Part shown: in pieces, positions 20,904 through 33,367 of the stretch
Numbering within the stretch: position 1 is the first letter of the stretch
Layout: every line of letters begins with the position of its first letter
Assembly: GCA_021521415.1 (NCBI GenBank)
Contig: JAIQDT010007653.1
Location: 45,209-109,208, forward strand
Source of the DNA: Bidens hawaiensis
Lineage: Eukaryota; Streptophyta; Magnoliopsida; Asterales; Asteraceae
Length of the DNA: 64,000 nucleotides
Direction of reading: 5' to 3'
Translations under genes and position numbers: made by a program
Notes under the pieces: model-generated
Databases searched by the model: none
Told to the model about the DNA's origin: nothing
What the model saw: only the letters and a program-made list of their open reading frames with translations

Positions 20904-22928
20904 AATCTTCATCAATAAACTTAATCATAATTTAACAAACTAATTATCATGATCAGCCTCATCTTGAACAATCGTAAAAAAATTAAAACAACCGCTATTA
21001 CAACTAGTAATTAGAAAGAACGTCATCATTCACCTCATTCTAAAAATCAACACAAAATAAACGAAAATCATTTGCAGATATTATCATCTTTTATTATCAG
21101 GACACCTAAAAGAAATTTGTTACTATTTATTATAATTCACTTCTTATTATGTCCCTCAAACTACTAACATTTGAAAAGACCCTTATGATAGTGTGTGTGC
21201 GAGTGTGTCCTTCTGCATGTTTCACACCATCATGCTTATTAATAAGTTAATAAAAAGGATAAGAGGCATGCCTTTGGGCCACTCAACCGAAGTAGGATCA
21301 ACCAAGTTTCATCAGCTAAGGTATTGCTTTCTTTCTTATTTCTGCTTTCTGTTCTATTTCACTGCTTGCCATTGAAACTTTTACACCTTTTTAGAGCTTC
21401 AAGTTTAATGGTCTGGTCCGGGCATTACAATCTTAAACTCACGCGCTCTGCAGGAGGTACCGTGTGTCAACCCTAAAAAATGTCAGATTTTTTTCTTATT
21501 TTTAATAAAAATTATACGTCTCGAGAGAGTGGATGACCGAAAAACGTATAGAATCTATTTAACCAACTACGTATAAGACGTATGGGTCATATCCAAATTG
21601 GATTTGACCCATAACTCGGGTGAATATAAAGTAGGCTCGAGCATAAGCTTCAATCATGCTTAACCCGATAAGCTCGGCAAATTCATTAAATTTCATTAGA
21701 TTAAACTTGGTCCAATTCACTAAGCCACATTAGGAGGGCTCGCCTAATCCTCAAATCCGCACCAAGTTGGGCTTGGCCTAACTTCACCAACCCGCCATCC
21801 CTTAGACAAACAGGCTCGGCTTAGTAACCGGCAACCACCAAATCAAATTTAATAGGCCCGATCCTATTCAATAAAACAAAAACCCAACTACAATGATATG
21901 ATTAACAAATGACAATCAAATCTTAATTCTTACCATATATCTTAACAAACAATTAATTAAACAAACAATTAGTTTGGTTGATGACATGACTATGTAGTTA
22001 TAAGTAAATGAAGCAGCTAGTTAAAAGTCAATGAAACAATTAGTTGAAAGGGTGTCCATGTTGATGAAATGACTATGTAGATGCACTTTGTTCAATTAAA
22101 TTGGCACTTTATACTAATATTATTTCACTGACTTTGTTTAATAATAGCTGAAAGAGATTGTTAACTTAATTCTCTATTATATTATATATAGGTTACTCAT
22201 AAATGGTAGGCTGATCATTAACTATTAATTAATGCTGATCAGCATATGTAGTTGATATTTGTTTTGTATCTTCAAGGTTTGTACATTTTGACATTTTGTA
22301 GTTGCGAATTTCAAAAGTGCTTTATTTTTATTTCTTGCCTTTTTATATACCAGATTCATTAGTTCCATTCGGTACATTTAATTAGGTCATGGGTTATACT
22401 CTAAATCCAAACATAAATTAAGATGACATGATACTTTAACGATGGATTAAATCACTTCCCGCTTGTGTTAAATTTATTAAAAAGGGCAATGGATTATGTT
22501 TTTCACGGGTTAAAAGGCAAAAAACAATATATTAAATTAAGTGATATTGAATTAAATGGATTAAAACATTTCCTTTGAGTGAGATGGAGTGAAAGAGAGG
22601 AAAATAAATAATGTGATACTTATGTGAAGTTAAGAAGAGTTAGATACATTATACACCATGACCTTAACTTATCATTACTTTTTATTAAACGACAACTTAC
22701 ACCTTATAACTGATTTTTGGAACAACAATCATTCTGCTCCTTATAAATACACATTCTTTTTGCGTACAACTACCAAAACAAACCTCTTGGAAAAGCCCTT
22801 TGACATCAACATACCATTATCGTTGAGTTAAGTCAATAGAATAATATTAAGTTGTAAAACTAGCCACAATGCATACTTTATACAAATCACACAGAAAACC
22901 CTGTCTTCGACCATTAGGCATAGGGGAA
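20454..22928. other. AT-rich spacer with one TA microsatellite
   Basis: I find no supported gene. A TA dinucleotide run occupies about 20873-20897. A GC-richer patch (about 21600-21880) contains repeated GGCTCG-type phrases but no clear ends. Two similar segments mentioning TGATGAAATGACTATGTAGT (near 20560 and 22055) are direct repeats about 1.5 kb apart. Confidence 0.5.
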
Positions 22929-23245
22929 TGTTTTGGTCAAAAATTACACCAGGATAATCAAGTAACCAAACATTGTATATGAGGTGGGATGCTAGAATAT
23001 GTGATCAAAATAATAAGTAAATGTTGCAAGTGACACAACGATTTAGCAAGTAAAAAGCCCGTGATCCATAAAGGAACTCTGGCAAAAAACCTCGGGAGGG
23101 GAAAACTATCCCCTGCCTAAATTATATTAACTAAAAATAGGTGAATATACGGGTGTGTGTATGTGTCATATGTGATCATGCTACCTTTATTTATAGTTAC
23201 AACAACTATTCACTAGTAATTATAATAAGCAATAATAGGCATTAA
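22929..23245 (-). repeat. Degenerate 3' LTR end of the Retand-type element
   Basis: It starts TGTTTTGGTCAAAAATTACA, close to the TGTTTTGGTCAAAAATCAC start of the LTR at 55828, and the next 200 bases show the same order of features (AGGATAAT..AACCAAA, AAAAACC.CGGG, TATTA..). Similarity fades after about 23245; 23246-23535 carries repeated ACCCGAA phrases and could be foreign sequence. Confidence 0.5.
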
Positions 23246-23535
23246 TTGTCCTGTTGAGGTACCTGGAGCTAAAGCTGGCGCTTTTACCCGAAACGGGAAA
23301 CCTAACCCGAGAAAACATAAACCCAAACCCAAACTAACCTGACCAAAAAAACCCGAACCCGAGAAAAGGTCAACGCGAACTCGAACCGAAGTAATTTGGG
23401 TTGATTCTTGGGTCTGATGTATAGGTTTCGGGTCAACCCCAATAAACTATTTGTTTAAAAACATAATATTATTATTATTATTAGGTGTGTACACTTTATA
23501 TACAATATCTTGTAAAATATTGAATTGTGATACCT

Positions 23536-24163
23536 TCAGGATTTTTTCCCCTGTAGGAATTTCTCATCTTGAAGGAACTTCTTAATTGGAAGGATCCAAG
23601 ATCCTGCTATTTGGGAGGATGAAGGATCCTTAAGTTTCTCTGTGCGATCCACTGTTTCCTCCACAGCTTCGTGTTCTCCAATTGCTGGAGACAATATATG
23701 AATGATAGATATCTTTACATCATCCGGCATCTTCAATGAAGATGTTAATTTGAATGTACTTCTTAATCAGGAGGATCCAGGATCCTTGGCCAGCTGAGGA
23801 TAGTGGATCCCAAAGTACAATCTGTTTGTCAGTTGTTATCTCCCTAACTTCTTGTTCTCCTATTGCTGACGAGAGTATATGGATGATTAGGATCTTCGTG
23901 TCTTCGGGAATTTTAAAGGATGAGGCTAAATTTGCTAAGGCATCTGCCCCAGCATTTTCTTCTCTTGGTACCTGTATGATACTAAACAATTTGAAGGATT
24001 TTGCTAATTCCTTCACAATTTCTAAATACTTGATCATATTCTCACCTTTCACGGTATAAGAGCCGTTATAGTGGTTATTTATAAGTAAAGAATCTATATA
24101 AACTTAAAAATACATGATCCTTATTTGTTTGGCTAAAAGTAAACCTGCGATAAGTGCTTCATA
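23536..24163 (-). pseudogene. Retand RNase H tail and spacer with a tandem duplication
   Basis: In the upper part (23720-24052) the frame holds IQVPREENAGADALANLASS, the end of the second RNase H domain, followed by ILIIHILSSAIGEQE and GSWILLIKKYIQ. The next 200 bases down (23536-23736) encode a diverged second copy of the same spacer, with IIHILSPAIGEHE and GSWILPIKKFLQ. So about 190 bp were duplicated in tandem. The integrase that should follow is missing. Stops occur between 24061 and 24163. Confidence 0.75.
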
Positions 24164-24412
24164 TTATGCCTCATTGTTGGTGGCTTGACATGCGCATGCA
24201 ATGGACTGGGCTATTATGTCCCCCTGTGGCGATTTCAGTAGGATACCTAATTCTATTCCTCTCACGTTGGATGCTCCATCCGTAAAGAGGATCCAAGGAT
24301 CCTTGGTTTCTTCTAGTTGTTGGACTTTTAAATCAGCTTCCTTTTGCATGTCACTGCTGAAATTAGCCACAAAGTCTGCTAGTGCTTGCGATTTAATGGA
24401 TGTTTTGGGTTC
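24164..24412 (-). pseudogene. Retand second RNase H domain, N-terminal part
   Basis: Frame features are QALADFVANFSSDMQKEA, then PWILFTDGASNVRGIELG with the catalytic aspartate region and QATNNEA. This extra RNase H, related to the cellular type, is a hallmark of the Tat group of plant gypsy elements. Its partner sequence upstream is at 51816, on the other side of the inserted element. The frame fails after 24164. Confidence 0.85.
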
Positions 24413-24417
24413 ATACT

Positions 24418-26293
24418 TGTAACACCCCGGCTAAAGCGGAAACGCCTGAGTGTGACGTACAGATTGTTCAAAACACATGTGACACTATTAAGTGACAATA
24501 TTATCATTAATTAATTTAAGCATCAAGTACACAAGTTTACAACAAGAAATACAAGAACAATTAACACTTGTCCATTTATTAATATAACGTAAGTTTTAGT
24601 GTCTTCGTCACGGCAGCATACTTTACATAAGGTACCTGTAGCATATATATATAAAATAAAGGTCAACTATATGAATAGTTGGTGAGTTCACACAAGTTCT
24701 AATATAAGTACATAAAAATCTACAATTCCATGAACAAGTGTAAATGAGCAAGTAAGGCCTTTCCAGTTGAGATTGTGCACCAATGTACTCGGATAATAGC
24801 GCAAGTAAGTGTCCTTTCTGCTGGTAACAACCAACGTACTAGGATCGAGGGTCCCTATTCCACTCATAACATCGAGGTCCTGAGTGCATAGGGGGGCGTA
24901 TGATCATACTTAATGAGGAAACCATGAGCACGTAATCTTTAAGCAAGTAAGCAAATAAACACACAAGTCCATGTAGCGAATTGTTGTTTGTAAATAATGA
25001 ATAAACGAAATTGAAATTTGGATAGGATATATATGCTACCCCCAAAAGTAATAAAAGAGTAAAAAGGGGGTGTGAGAAACTCGCCTTTGATATTGGAGAC
25101 AACTTGAAATAAATAACCGAAAGCGAGTTAACAAACGAAGCAATTGAATCTCACGAAACTATAAATAATAACGAAGATACAAAAAATCAAGGACTAGTAA
25201 CCGGAATTATAAAGTTAATTAACTTATGGTAAATGGGGACTTGGGGATTTTTAATGAGTTTAACAAAAATGAATAAAGTTTATATAAATCATTTGATGTT
25301 TATTAGTTGAAGAATGATTTGTAGACAAATAATTATAACTTATTAATATAAGATTAAATGATAATATTAATAACAATTTAAGATTAAACATTTGTTTCCA
25401 TGTAACATAATTAATTAATTAATTCTCATAAATAGTAGTTATGTTGAAATAAAATAAACAATAATTAATTTACTCAATTATTATTCAAAGATATGAAGTA
25501 TGTTATATCTATTGTAAAATATTTTAAACAAAAGAAATTTTTATAAATAATCTTATTTAAAGAAAGTTTATAAGTTATGATGATCAACGAATCATAAGAT
25601 TTAGATAAATATATATTCATGTTTGTACTTGCAAAATAACTAGGCTTGATCCAAGATTTAGAAAAATCAAAGTGTTCATCTTGGTATTCATGATCATAAT
25701 GATTCTTAAAACCAAAATATAATATTTTTATGATAAAAGTAACATGATCATGAGGAACAATTATTAACAACTATGAACATTCAAGATAAAATCAAAACAA
25801 AAGCTATAAAATGCTTGAAATGGTAGCAAGTTACTTGTTAGTGCTTTTAAACTTAAGAAACGAATGAATTGAGGTGTGAAAATAATGGAGGATTTGTCCT
25901 CCTTTTATATTGAAAATATAGAGTTGTTATGTCCTAAGGGAATTATGAAAATTAATCATATTTAATATAATTAAAACACAAATTAAAAATTGTTTAATAG
26001 GGTATTCAAAAGGTTAAACTATTTTAATAAATTTTATTGAATTAAAACATTCATTAGTTTTTATTATTTAAGTAACATATGAAAAGATGATGATATTTAT
26101 AAAATTAATAATAATATAATAATAAATATAAAAGTAGTAGTTGTAGTTAAATAATAATTATAGTAAGTTGCATGGGACATGTACTTAACTATTTGATCTT
26201 GATTATGAATGTTTTAAATGAGTATGTAGTACTACAAAACCGAAAATTCAAAATGGGTCGAGTTTTCGGGTTTGAAAAGTAACGAATGTTACA
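24418..26293 (-). repeat. LTR A of the three-LTR element
   Basis: 1876 bp, TGTAACACCCCGGCTAAAGC to CGAATGTTACA. Compared with B and C it lacks about 119 bp near 26240. A TATA box (TTTTATA at 25903-25909 on the plus strand) abuts an inverted repeat GGAGGA/TCCTCC (25887-25902). Confidence 0.93.
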
Positions 26294-29200
26294 GGACTTA
26301 CAACTTTTAGAAATTTCGTCACGAAATTAGAATAAAAATAAAAAAAACTAAAAGAGAACAACTAATAAACAGAGTTGTTGGAAATTTTAGTAATTTTATA
26401 CATGCACAATTAAAATAAAATAACGTAGATCTTTGAATGACCCGAAAAAACGACACAAATAGGAAATATGACAAGGACACTTATATATAGGATGTACCAG
26501 CGGCATATCCACCATGCCCTTATCATATTGTATTTCCCCGTTCTCCAAAAATCATTCCAAGTTCCGAGTCATTTCACAGAACCGTACTTATTATATTTTC
26601 CATGCGAGGACTTTGATAATTACGTGTCGACCCGTAATTACCTCTATCGTCGGATGGTCCATATAACTTGCTTTATTGTGTAGTTTTAAGACATAAACCT
26701 TACATAAAGAAAAAAAAAATATTCTCATATAGAAATTAAAAAAAATAACGAAATAAAAAGTGTAAAAACATTACAAAACACATTAATAGACCGTTCAGGC
26801 CAAGGACAACGTTAAAACACTAAGTCAAGTAAATAGAATAATTGTCTCTAAACCAAGTGAACAATGTTGAAAACGAAATGAATGAGGTAATGAAATTAAA
26901 AAACGAAACATTTAGAATTATAACCATCGTAACGTGTAATTGAAATACTGAGATCGAGAATAATATGGTAGGTAAACGTAGCATTGAACCAATGAAATAT
27001 GAACATGTAAATTTGATAACGCATTGTGTTCGAGAATAGATTAGATATACGAAACTGTTATATATCAAAATATCAAAAAGTTTAACGAATGTAAATCTCT
27101 GAATAATATTCAACGTAACTAGCGGCAACATTGAGATGAATAAACAATTACATCTTACGAACATGTAAATTTATAATAAAGTAAAATGGGTGAACGAAAT
27201 TTTAATATCAAAATCACATAGGTCTATAAAAAGAAAATATCCAATAATAACCTTGAGTTTATCAAAGTAAACAATTGAATTTTTTTTTGAAAGAAAAATA
27301 ACGCATTTGTCTCAGATTGATGAAATCACGAACAAACAAATGGTTCAAATAAAACATTGCGTGGAAGAGAAGTAAACGAATAATCCAAAACAATTTGTGT
27401 AATAAATAACATAACATAAACTCAGCATTTACGTGGGACACAATTCCGGTTCAAAGTAAACGAATTTATTAAGAGAGAGTCGGTCACAAATATTCAAATG
27501 TAAAAATATCATGAAAACACGGTTTCTATTAGGTAGCTAGATATGTAAGCATAAATGTTCATAGTCTCAAATTTCACTTAACGGGTATTTTTAAGAAAAA
27601 AAGGGGTCATAGACCACGAGATTTGAAATAACAACGCAACCCAATTTAGCAAAGCGAATAAGTATGATGTACGAATTTACGTTTCGTAAAAATACAAACG
27701 AATATGGATCCAAAATCAATGGACAATCAAAATAAACTACGTAAACAATATTCTAAAGAAGTGGATGTAAAAGTCACTTTGGGTAAGTTCGAAACATACG
27801 CGAAAGAGAAAAATAAAGAAAAGTAAATGTATCTTGCGACGCTTGTCTTCTCGAATATAGGTTTGTTTGTGGCATGAAGGTTGCCGTGGAAGGTAGTGCC
27901 ATGATTTCATAGCTGAAACTTATTGGCGTTAACGGAGGGGAAAGAAGGGAAGGGATATATCACATCGGTTGTAAATCGTGGTGTTTTTATATCTCATGGT
28001 GAAATAAGATTATTCTATTTTAGTTAGGCAAAACGTTTTTTTAACTAGCGCTAAAACTTGAGAATTTTATGAAATCCTTAACGTAAAAAAATAAATGTTT
28101 TCTATTGGCCAGCGGCCTAGGAAAAAGATGGTCAGATAACCTGACTTGTTGAATGAAATATAGCCTAAAAAGGGCTTAAGATTTGTTTGAAATAAAAAGT
28201 TTACTTTAAATACGGTTTGAAATAATAATTACATTATTATTAGTGGTGACGGTAATACTAGTAATAAAAAAATAGCTTCAAAAGGGCTCAAAACTTGCTT
28301 GAAACAAATATTTTACTTTAAATATTATTATATAATAGTAGTGACGATGATACTAGTAATAATAATATTACTAATATCAATAATAATAAAAAAAAATTAC
28401 AATAACAATAATAACAATTCTAATAATAATCATATTGATATTACCGTAATAATAATGATGATGGTGACGGTGATGGTACTAATAACAATAGTAGTAGTTA
28501 TATTAATAATGATGGTAATATTAATAATAATAATAATAATAGAGATAATAAATTCTTTTTAAAGAAAATCAATTTGACTGAAGATTAAAATAACTAAGGA
28601 TTTGGGATTAGGCGCGAGGCGTTAGTAAAAGAAATAAAATGTAGGGAGGCATGCAAAAGAAAATATAGACGAGTTTGATAAGTTTTGTAAAGATCTAAGT
28701 ATTGTAACCGGAAAATCGTGTAAGGTCGACAAAGGATGCGGATGAGGATATTGCATGGCGGAAACAAGTTTGGCCTTCCGAAGTATAGCGGGTGTGCTAG
28801 GGTCACCAAAATGATAGCAGGCATGAAGCATGAGGTCAAACATGTGATTGAGACAAATGGTTAGGTACAGGTCTTGCAGATGGGTGAGTGGCGTTGAGTT
28901 TGGGTGGGTTTTAGCAATAAGTGGTAATTTAATCTACCACAGATTGAAGTATATCAACGTTTCAGGGAAGTAAAGTAGTGGGATTTACACATACTGTACA
29001 AAGGGTGTGTTTCAGCGCGAGGCTTTTCGGTTGTGTTTAGCTTTCGTTTCCAAGAATGGTGTTGGTTTGAATTTGAATTTACTATAGCGATGAAGGTGGA
29101 TATGGTTAATCATGGGGTGATTGGGATCGCAAAGGCCATTTGCTTGATAACTCGGATTGTCATTTTGTGGGTTGAGTGCGACAACTAAGAAAACGAGAAG

Positions 29201-30385
29201 GCATGATACAAAACATGAAGAATTCACGTGACTTGGAACATAAGTATGAAAACGACTAATAGATAAATCAATAAAAACAAGTACAGAAAAGTAATCGCAT
29301 GAAACAAATATGAAATCGAAATTGGAATCCCCATGAAACGTCATGAGTTTTCACCTTTCAATAAACGAAAACCTCATAAATTATTGAATAATCATATGGG
29401 AAAAGTATTAAACTTAACAATAAATAGTGAAATTGAATTGAAAATCGAGTGTTCATGAATCACCCTGACTTTTAAATTTTCACTTCTAAAACATAAGGGT
29501 AAATGAATATGGAAATAAGGTAATCGATTTGAAATTCAACCATTCATGTATCATCATGACCTTTCGAATTTTCAATTATAAAACGTAGTAATAAATAAAT
29601 AAAATAATATAGTAATCAAATCGAAATCCAACCATTTATGTATCACCCTAACTTTAAAATTTTCAATTCTAAAACATAATAGTAAAATAACAAATGAATC
29701 GTTTTAAATTCGGTTATTACTTTGCAAACTTTTAAAAGTTTAAGCTGTAAATGAGCGTATAAATAAAGAAAACGTGTCACAAATTTTTTTTTTAAACTTA
29801 ACTATTCTCGTATGAAAATGCGTAATTAAATCTAACCGAAAGCTGGGTATTCGTGTACAGACTTCCAGTTAAAACACATTGTAAACATAGAGGAGTGCAA
29901 CCATATTCTTTTCACAAAGAGAACATGGACGCGTTTGAAAACTTAAAGTTGTGATTCATATGACGTTGAAAGTGGAATGCTTTGGCTTAATAGAGTTCAT
30001 GCTCTTTCCTAACTCTCCAGGTAAGCAACCGGATCCAGTGTCTGATTAGGATTTATACGCAATGCTTATCCTTAGGTTTCAATAACCTTGGTGTCAAGAG
30101 TTTCGGAAAACAGGCACGTCCCCCTTACAGTTTACTACATACCCGCCATATAGAACCATCTTTAAGAAGAATAAATATCGGAACACCACAATAAAAATCA
30201 ATAATTGAAAATGTTGGAAAACTCTTTTTTTTGGCATAAGCCTTGAACTTGTGTGTGCTTGTGTGATTGACGTAATTGAATCATCAGTATAATAGTATTT
30301 GCATACATGAGGCATAAACAAATTAATAATAACCAAATAGTGTGCATTGAACAATCAAATAAGGCTCACATAATTTCTAATCATG
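26294..30385 (-). other. Internal region of the three-LTR element, left copy
   Basis: About 4.1 kb of AT-rich DNA with no gag or pol. The largest frame conserved with the other copy is about 110 codons (29012-29344, minus strand); it has no domain I recognise. A stretch of AAT and related triplets fills about 28337-28552. Next to LTR A the end sequence CGTGACGAAATTTCT followed by AAAAGTTGTAAGTCC lies where the polypurine tract should be, and that tract is poor. Confidence 0.85.
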
Positions 30386-30810
30386 TGTAGGTTCCCAGCC
30401 GGATCTACACAGGAGTATCTCGTAACACGAGGGTGCGGAATCCCCACGTAATACGATACGAGTGTAAGATAAGCAAATCGTTAAATGAGTAGGTAAACAC
30501 ACGAGATAATACTTGAAAACTTGATATTCTTCTATTGCCAACACGTGATGCACAAGATCACCAAAACACTCGTTCTGCCCAAAAAACCTTTTTTTTAAAA
30601 TCCGAAGTTAAGGTTTAAATAGACCTCGACAACTTCGCCTACAAGCTAGGCAAAGTTGTCATAACTTCGCTTGGTCCCAAAGTTCGCTTATACATTTTAG
30701 CGAACTTACATAATCAACAGTATTCGACACGTAACAAACAAACTAAACAATTACAAACACAGACAAAACACAAGATACTGAACTACTGACATCATGCAAC
30801 CCTCGTGTCA
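30386..30810 (-). repeat. 3' LTR of the SIRE-type element
   Basis: Plus-strand start TGTAGGTTCCCAGCCGGATC. It contains the TATA-like TTTAAATA and the inverted repeat (30628-30660) with one mismatch. The outer end near 30797-30810 differs from the 5' LTR by a small indel, so the exact end is uncertain by a few bases. Confidence 0.88.
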
Positions 30811-31318
30811 TGTAATCCCAAAACATTCATACCACCCGTCTTCAAGCATGGACACCCTGCCTTACACAGACAGAGACCACCCTCTGGTACTTCTTGGCTC
30901 ACACTCAGGAAAGGTGTTGAGCGATCTCAAAGCCTTCTTAAAATACTGAATTCCATCATAACGCTTAATCACAAACAACTTCAACTGTTCGTCATACAAC
31001 CAGCAGATGATACCTTTCTTGGACTCAGCGTACCCCTTGATGTTGTAACTCTTCTTAAACATTGTTGGAACTGCAGGCTTCTTTTTCTTGAGGAACCACT
31101 GAGCACAGCCTTCTTTCCATCTCGGCTGTTCTTCCCACTCGAACTCATCTGACACATTTGCATCTTAGCTCACGTTCACCTTGTCAACATCTGGAATATC
31201 ATGTTCTACACCATCATCCACAATCTCCCCTTCTTCTAACTCACTATCAATCTCAATTTGTTCCCCTATCTTTTCAATCTCATCAATTGTTAACACATCA
31301 TCTCCTAACTCATCATCA

Positions 31319-33367
31319 TTACCAAAACGCTTCCTCATCATCTACAACTACCACATTCTCACCACCCGTACCGCCTGACTGACCAGCAGACTCCCCCTGA
31401 GATGTGGAAGTCCCAAGAGTTTGTTCAGTTCTTGGCAACTCACCACCTGCACCTTCCGATGCATTGGGATCATCGTCTCTGTCTTGCCTCTTCTTAGTTC
31501 TCAACTCATCACCTTTGCAGCTCGTCTCCCCCTGAGATGCTAAGAACTGTTGTAGAGCATCAAATAGTTTACCGTGTTCAACAAGGAGGGACGATTGTAA
31601 CTGATTCTCTGCCACAAGTCTCTGGATAGATTGAGTTTGGATGAGATTGATTCTTGATTGTTCAGCAACTACCCGTTCAAGAGCCGCTATCCTCTCAGAA
31701 TCAGACAAAGTAGCATCAAAATCAAAACGCATTTGAGAAATATCCTATGCATACGGTGGAGGAATTCCCAAACTAGCTGGTATATCCGATGTAGACTGAA
31801 TAGTGACCGTGGGTGGTATCGAAACAGACATCCCCGCAGTAGCAACCACCGTTGACTCAATAAACCGTGCAACAACCTCCGATGGAGTAAGAGACGAAGG
31901 TGGTAAAGAGACAATCTCTGGAGCGGTAAACTGAAACGTGGTTGGAGGAGTACCAAAAGATGACGACGTGGTCACCAAGGGAACACTTGAGGTAATCGGT
32001 ACTGTTACAGTCATAGAAGTTGGAACCATAGTCATACCGGATAACTAGGGTGGAGAAAAACGAACAACCCTCGAACTTTCACCAACTCTTGAACTTTCAC
32101 CAGCCCGTTCCTTCTTTGACCTTCGTACCAAACGATACAAATCCTCCTCATAATCGGATTCGCTGTCATCCGAATCTTTGTTTCTCTTGCCATGTATTAT
32201 TTCTTGTCTGGCAAGAATCTGTTGTGCTTCTACGATATCGTTAGTGGAGGAGTCAGAATCGGTTCTCTCTGAATCCGCCACCGATGTAGCGACCATGGAC
32301 ACATTTACCCCAGAGACCTCAGCTACAAAGGCTTGAATTTCAGCAGCTGGATCAACCCGGTCCATGTCAAAGAAACCTTGCCCTCCAAAGGCAACTTCAA
32401 GATCAACCTGTTGCTTCGGATCGACAACAGGATCAGCAGGCGGTGCTTGCTGTACCACAGGTGGTGGTTGAGGAACATCAGCCTGTTGCGGTGCCAGATC
32501 AAGAAATTCATCTCCTGGAGGAGCAACATAAGCAGGATTCACCAAATAACCAAACAATGCAGTGTGCCGCGGACGAAGTTCTGGTTTGCTACGAGCACTT
32601 GATGACCTGCATTGCGCAAAAATCCTCTTACTCACACTCTCAACATAAAGGATAGGACGTCGTTGAGGCAGCATAGGAGCTACGAGATTCAGAATCATCT
32701 GTAGGAATCTCGGATACATCAAAAATCTTTCCCTAACGACCGCGCGTCTCTGACGATCAATCTCATAAAACACCATCTGACTAAAGCTGTAGGTCTTGTT
32801 GTAAGTCAGGGCAGTCATTGCAGATTGCATCGTTGCCCCCATACCGTCTGTACCAGCTTTACGACCAGACATGCACACTATCATCACGTGCATCAGAAAC
32901 CGCCACTGATCTAATAAAAATCCCTTTCTCCGTTGAGGGTCACCTAACGGACCCGAATAACCCATACGCAGAAACGCACCATCTCTGAATGTAGCCGGAA
33001 AGTCTGTTGGATCATTTGTAGTTTCAACCCCGAACTGTAAAGCAACCCTTATTTGATCTGCCGAGAACTGTACCACCTGATTGTTCACTGTAGCGCGCAT
33101 AACCGGAGGATCAACTCTACAGTCATATTCAACCGTTCGCCAAAAGTCTTCGATATTTGGTATCGAAATGGGGAGAGTAGTCGTGATGGCGTGAAAAATA
33201 CGTGAGCGAACGTGGAATGAAATGATCTTACGAAAGTCGTCTATACCACTAGCATCCGGATCCAAAGTGATATACATGTTGTGACCCGGAAAGAACTGTC
33301 GGTTGTTGTCACCACCTTCATCATTTACCAGCACCACCAGCACCTGCCACAGCAGCCATATCTGCAC
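31319..33367 (-). pseudogene. Extra reading frame of the SIRE-type element
   Basis: A long frame between RNase H and the 3' LTR, where SIRE elements carry an additional, sometimes env-like, gene. About 680 codons with in-frame stops at 32045 and 31745 and a frame change near the start. I see FPGHNMYITLDPDASG near the start and FGTPPTTFQF in the middle; the end (31319-31732) has a heptad pattern ERIAALERVVAEQSR suited to a coiled coil. The middle is rich in P, Q, D and E. I see no convincing membrane segment: the hydrophobic start of the open frame arises from a shifted frame. Function unknown; not evidence for an envelope. Confidence 0.75.

Noticed and set aside
24839..25102. Similar frames of 80-100 codons at 24839, 44057 and 50246 (and further pairs in the internal regions)
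   Set aside because: They recur because the LTRs and internals are copies. They have no domain and accumulate changes without sparing the frame, so I do not call them genes.
28299..28562. Isoleucine-rich 87-codon frame
   Set aside because: It is the translation of an AAT-type low-complexity tract, and the copy at 47624 differs by frame-changing indels.
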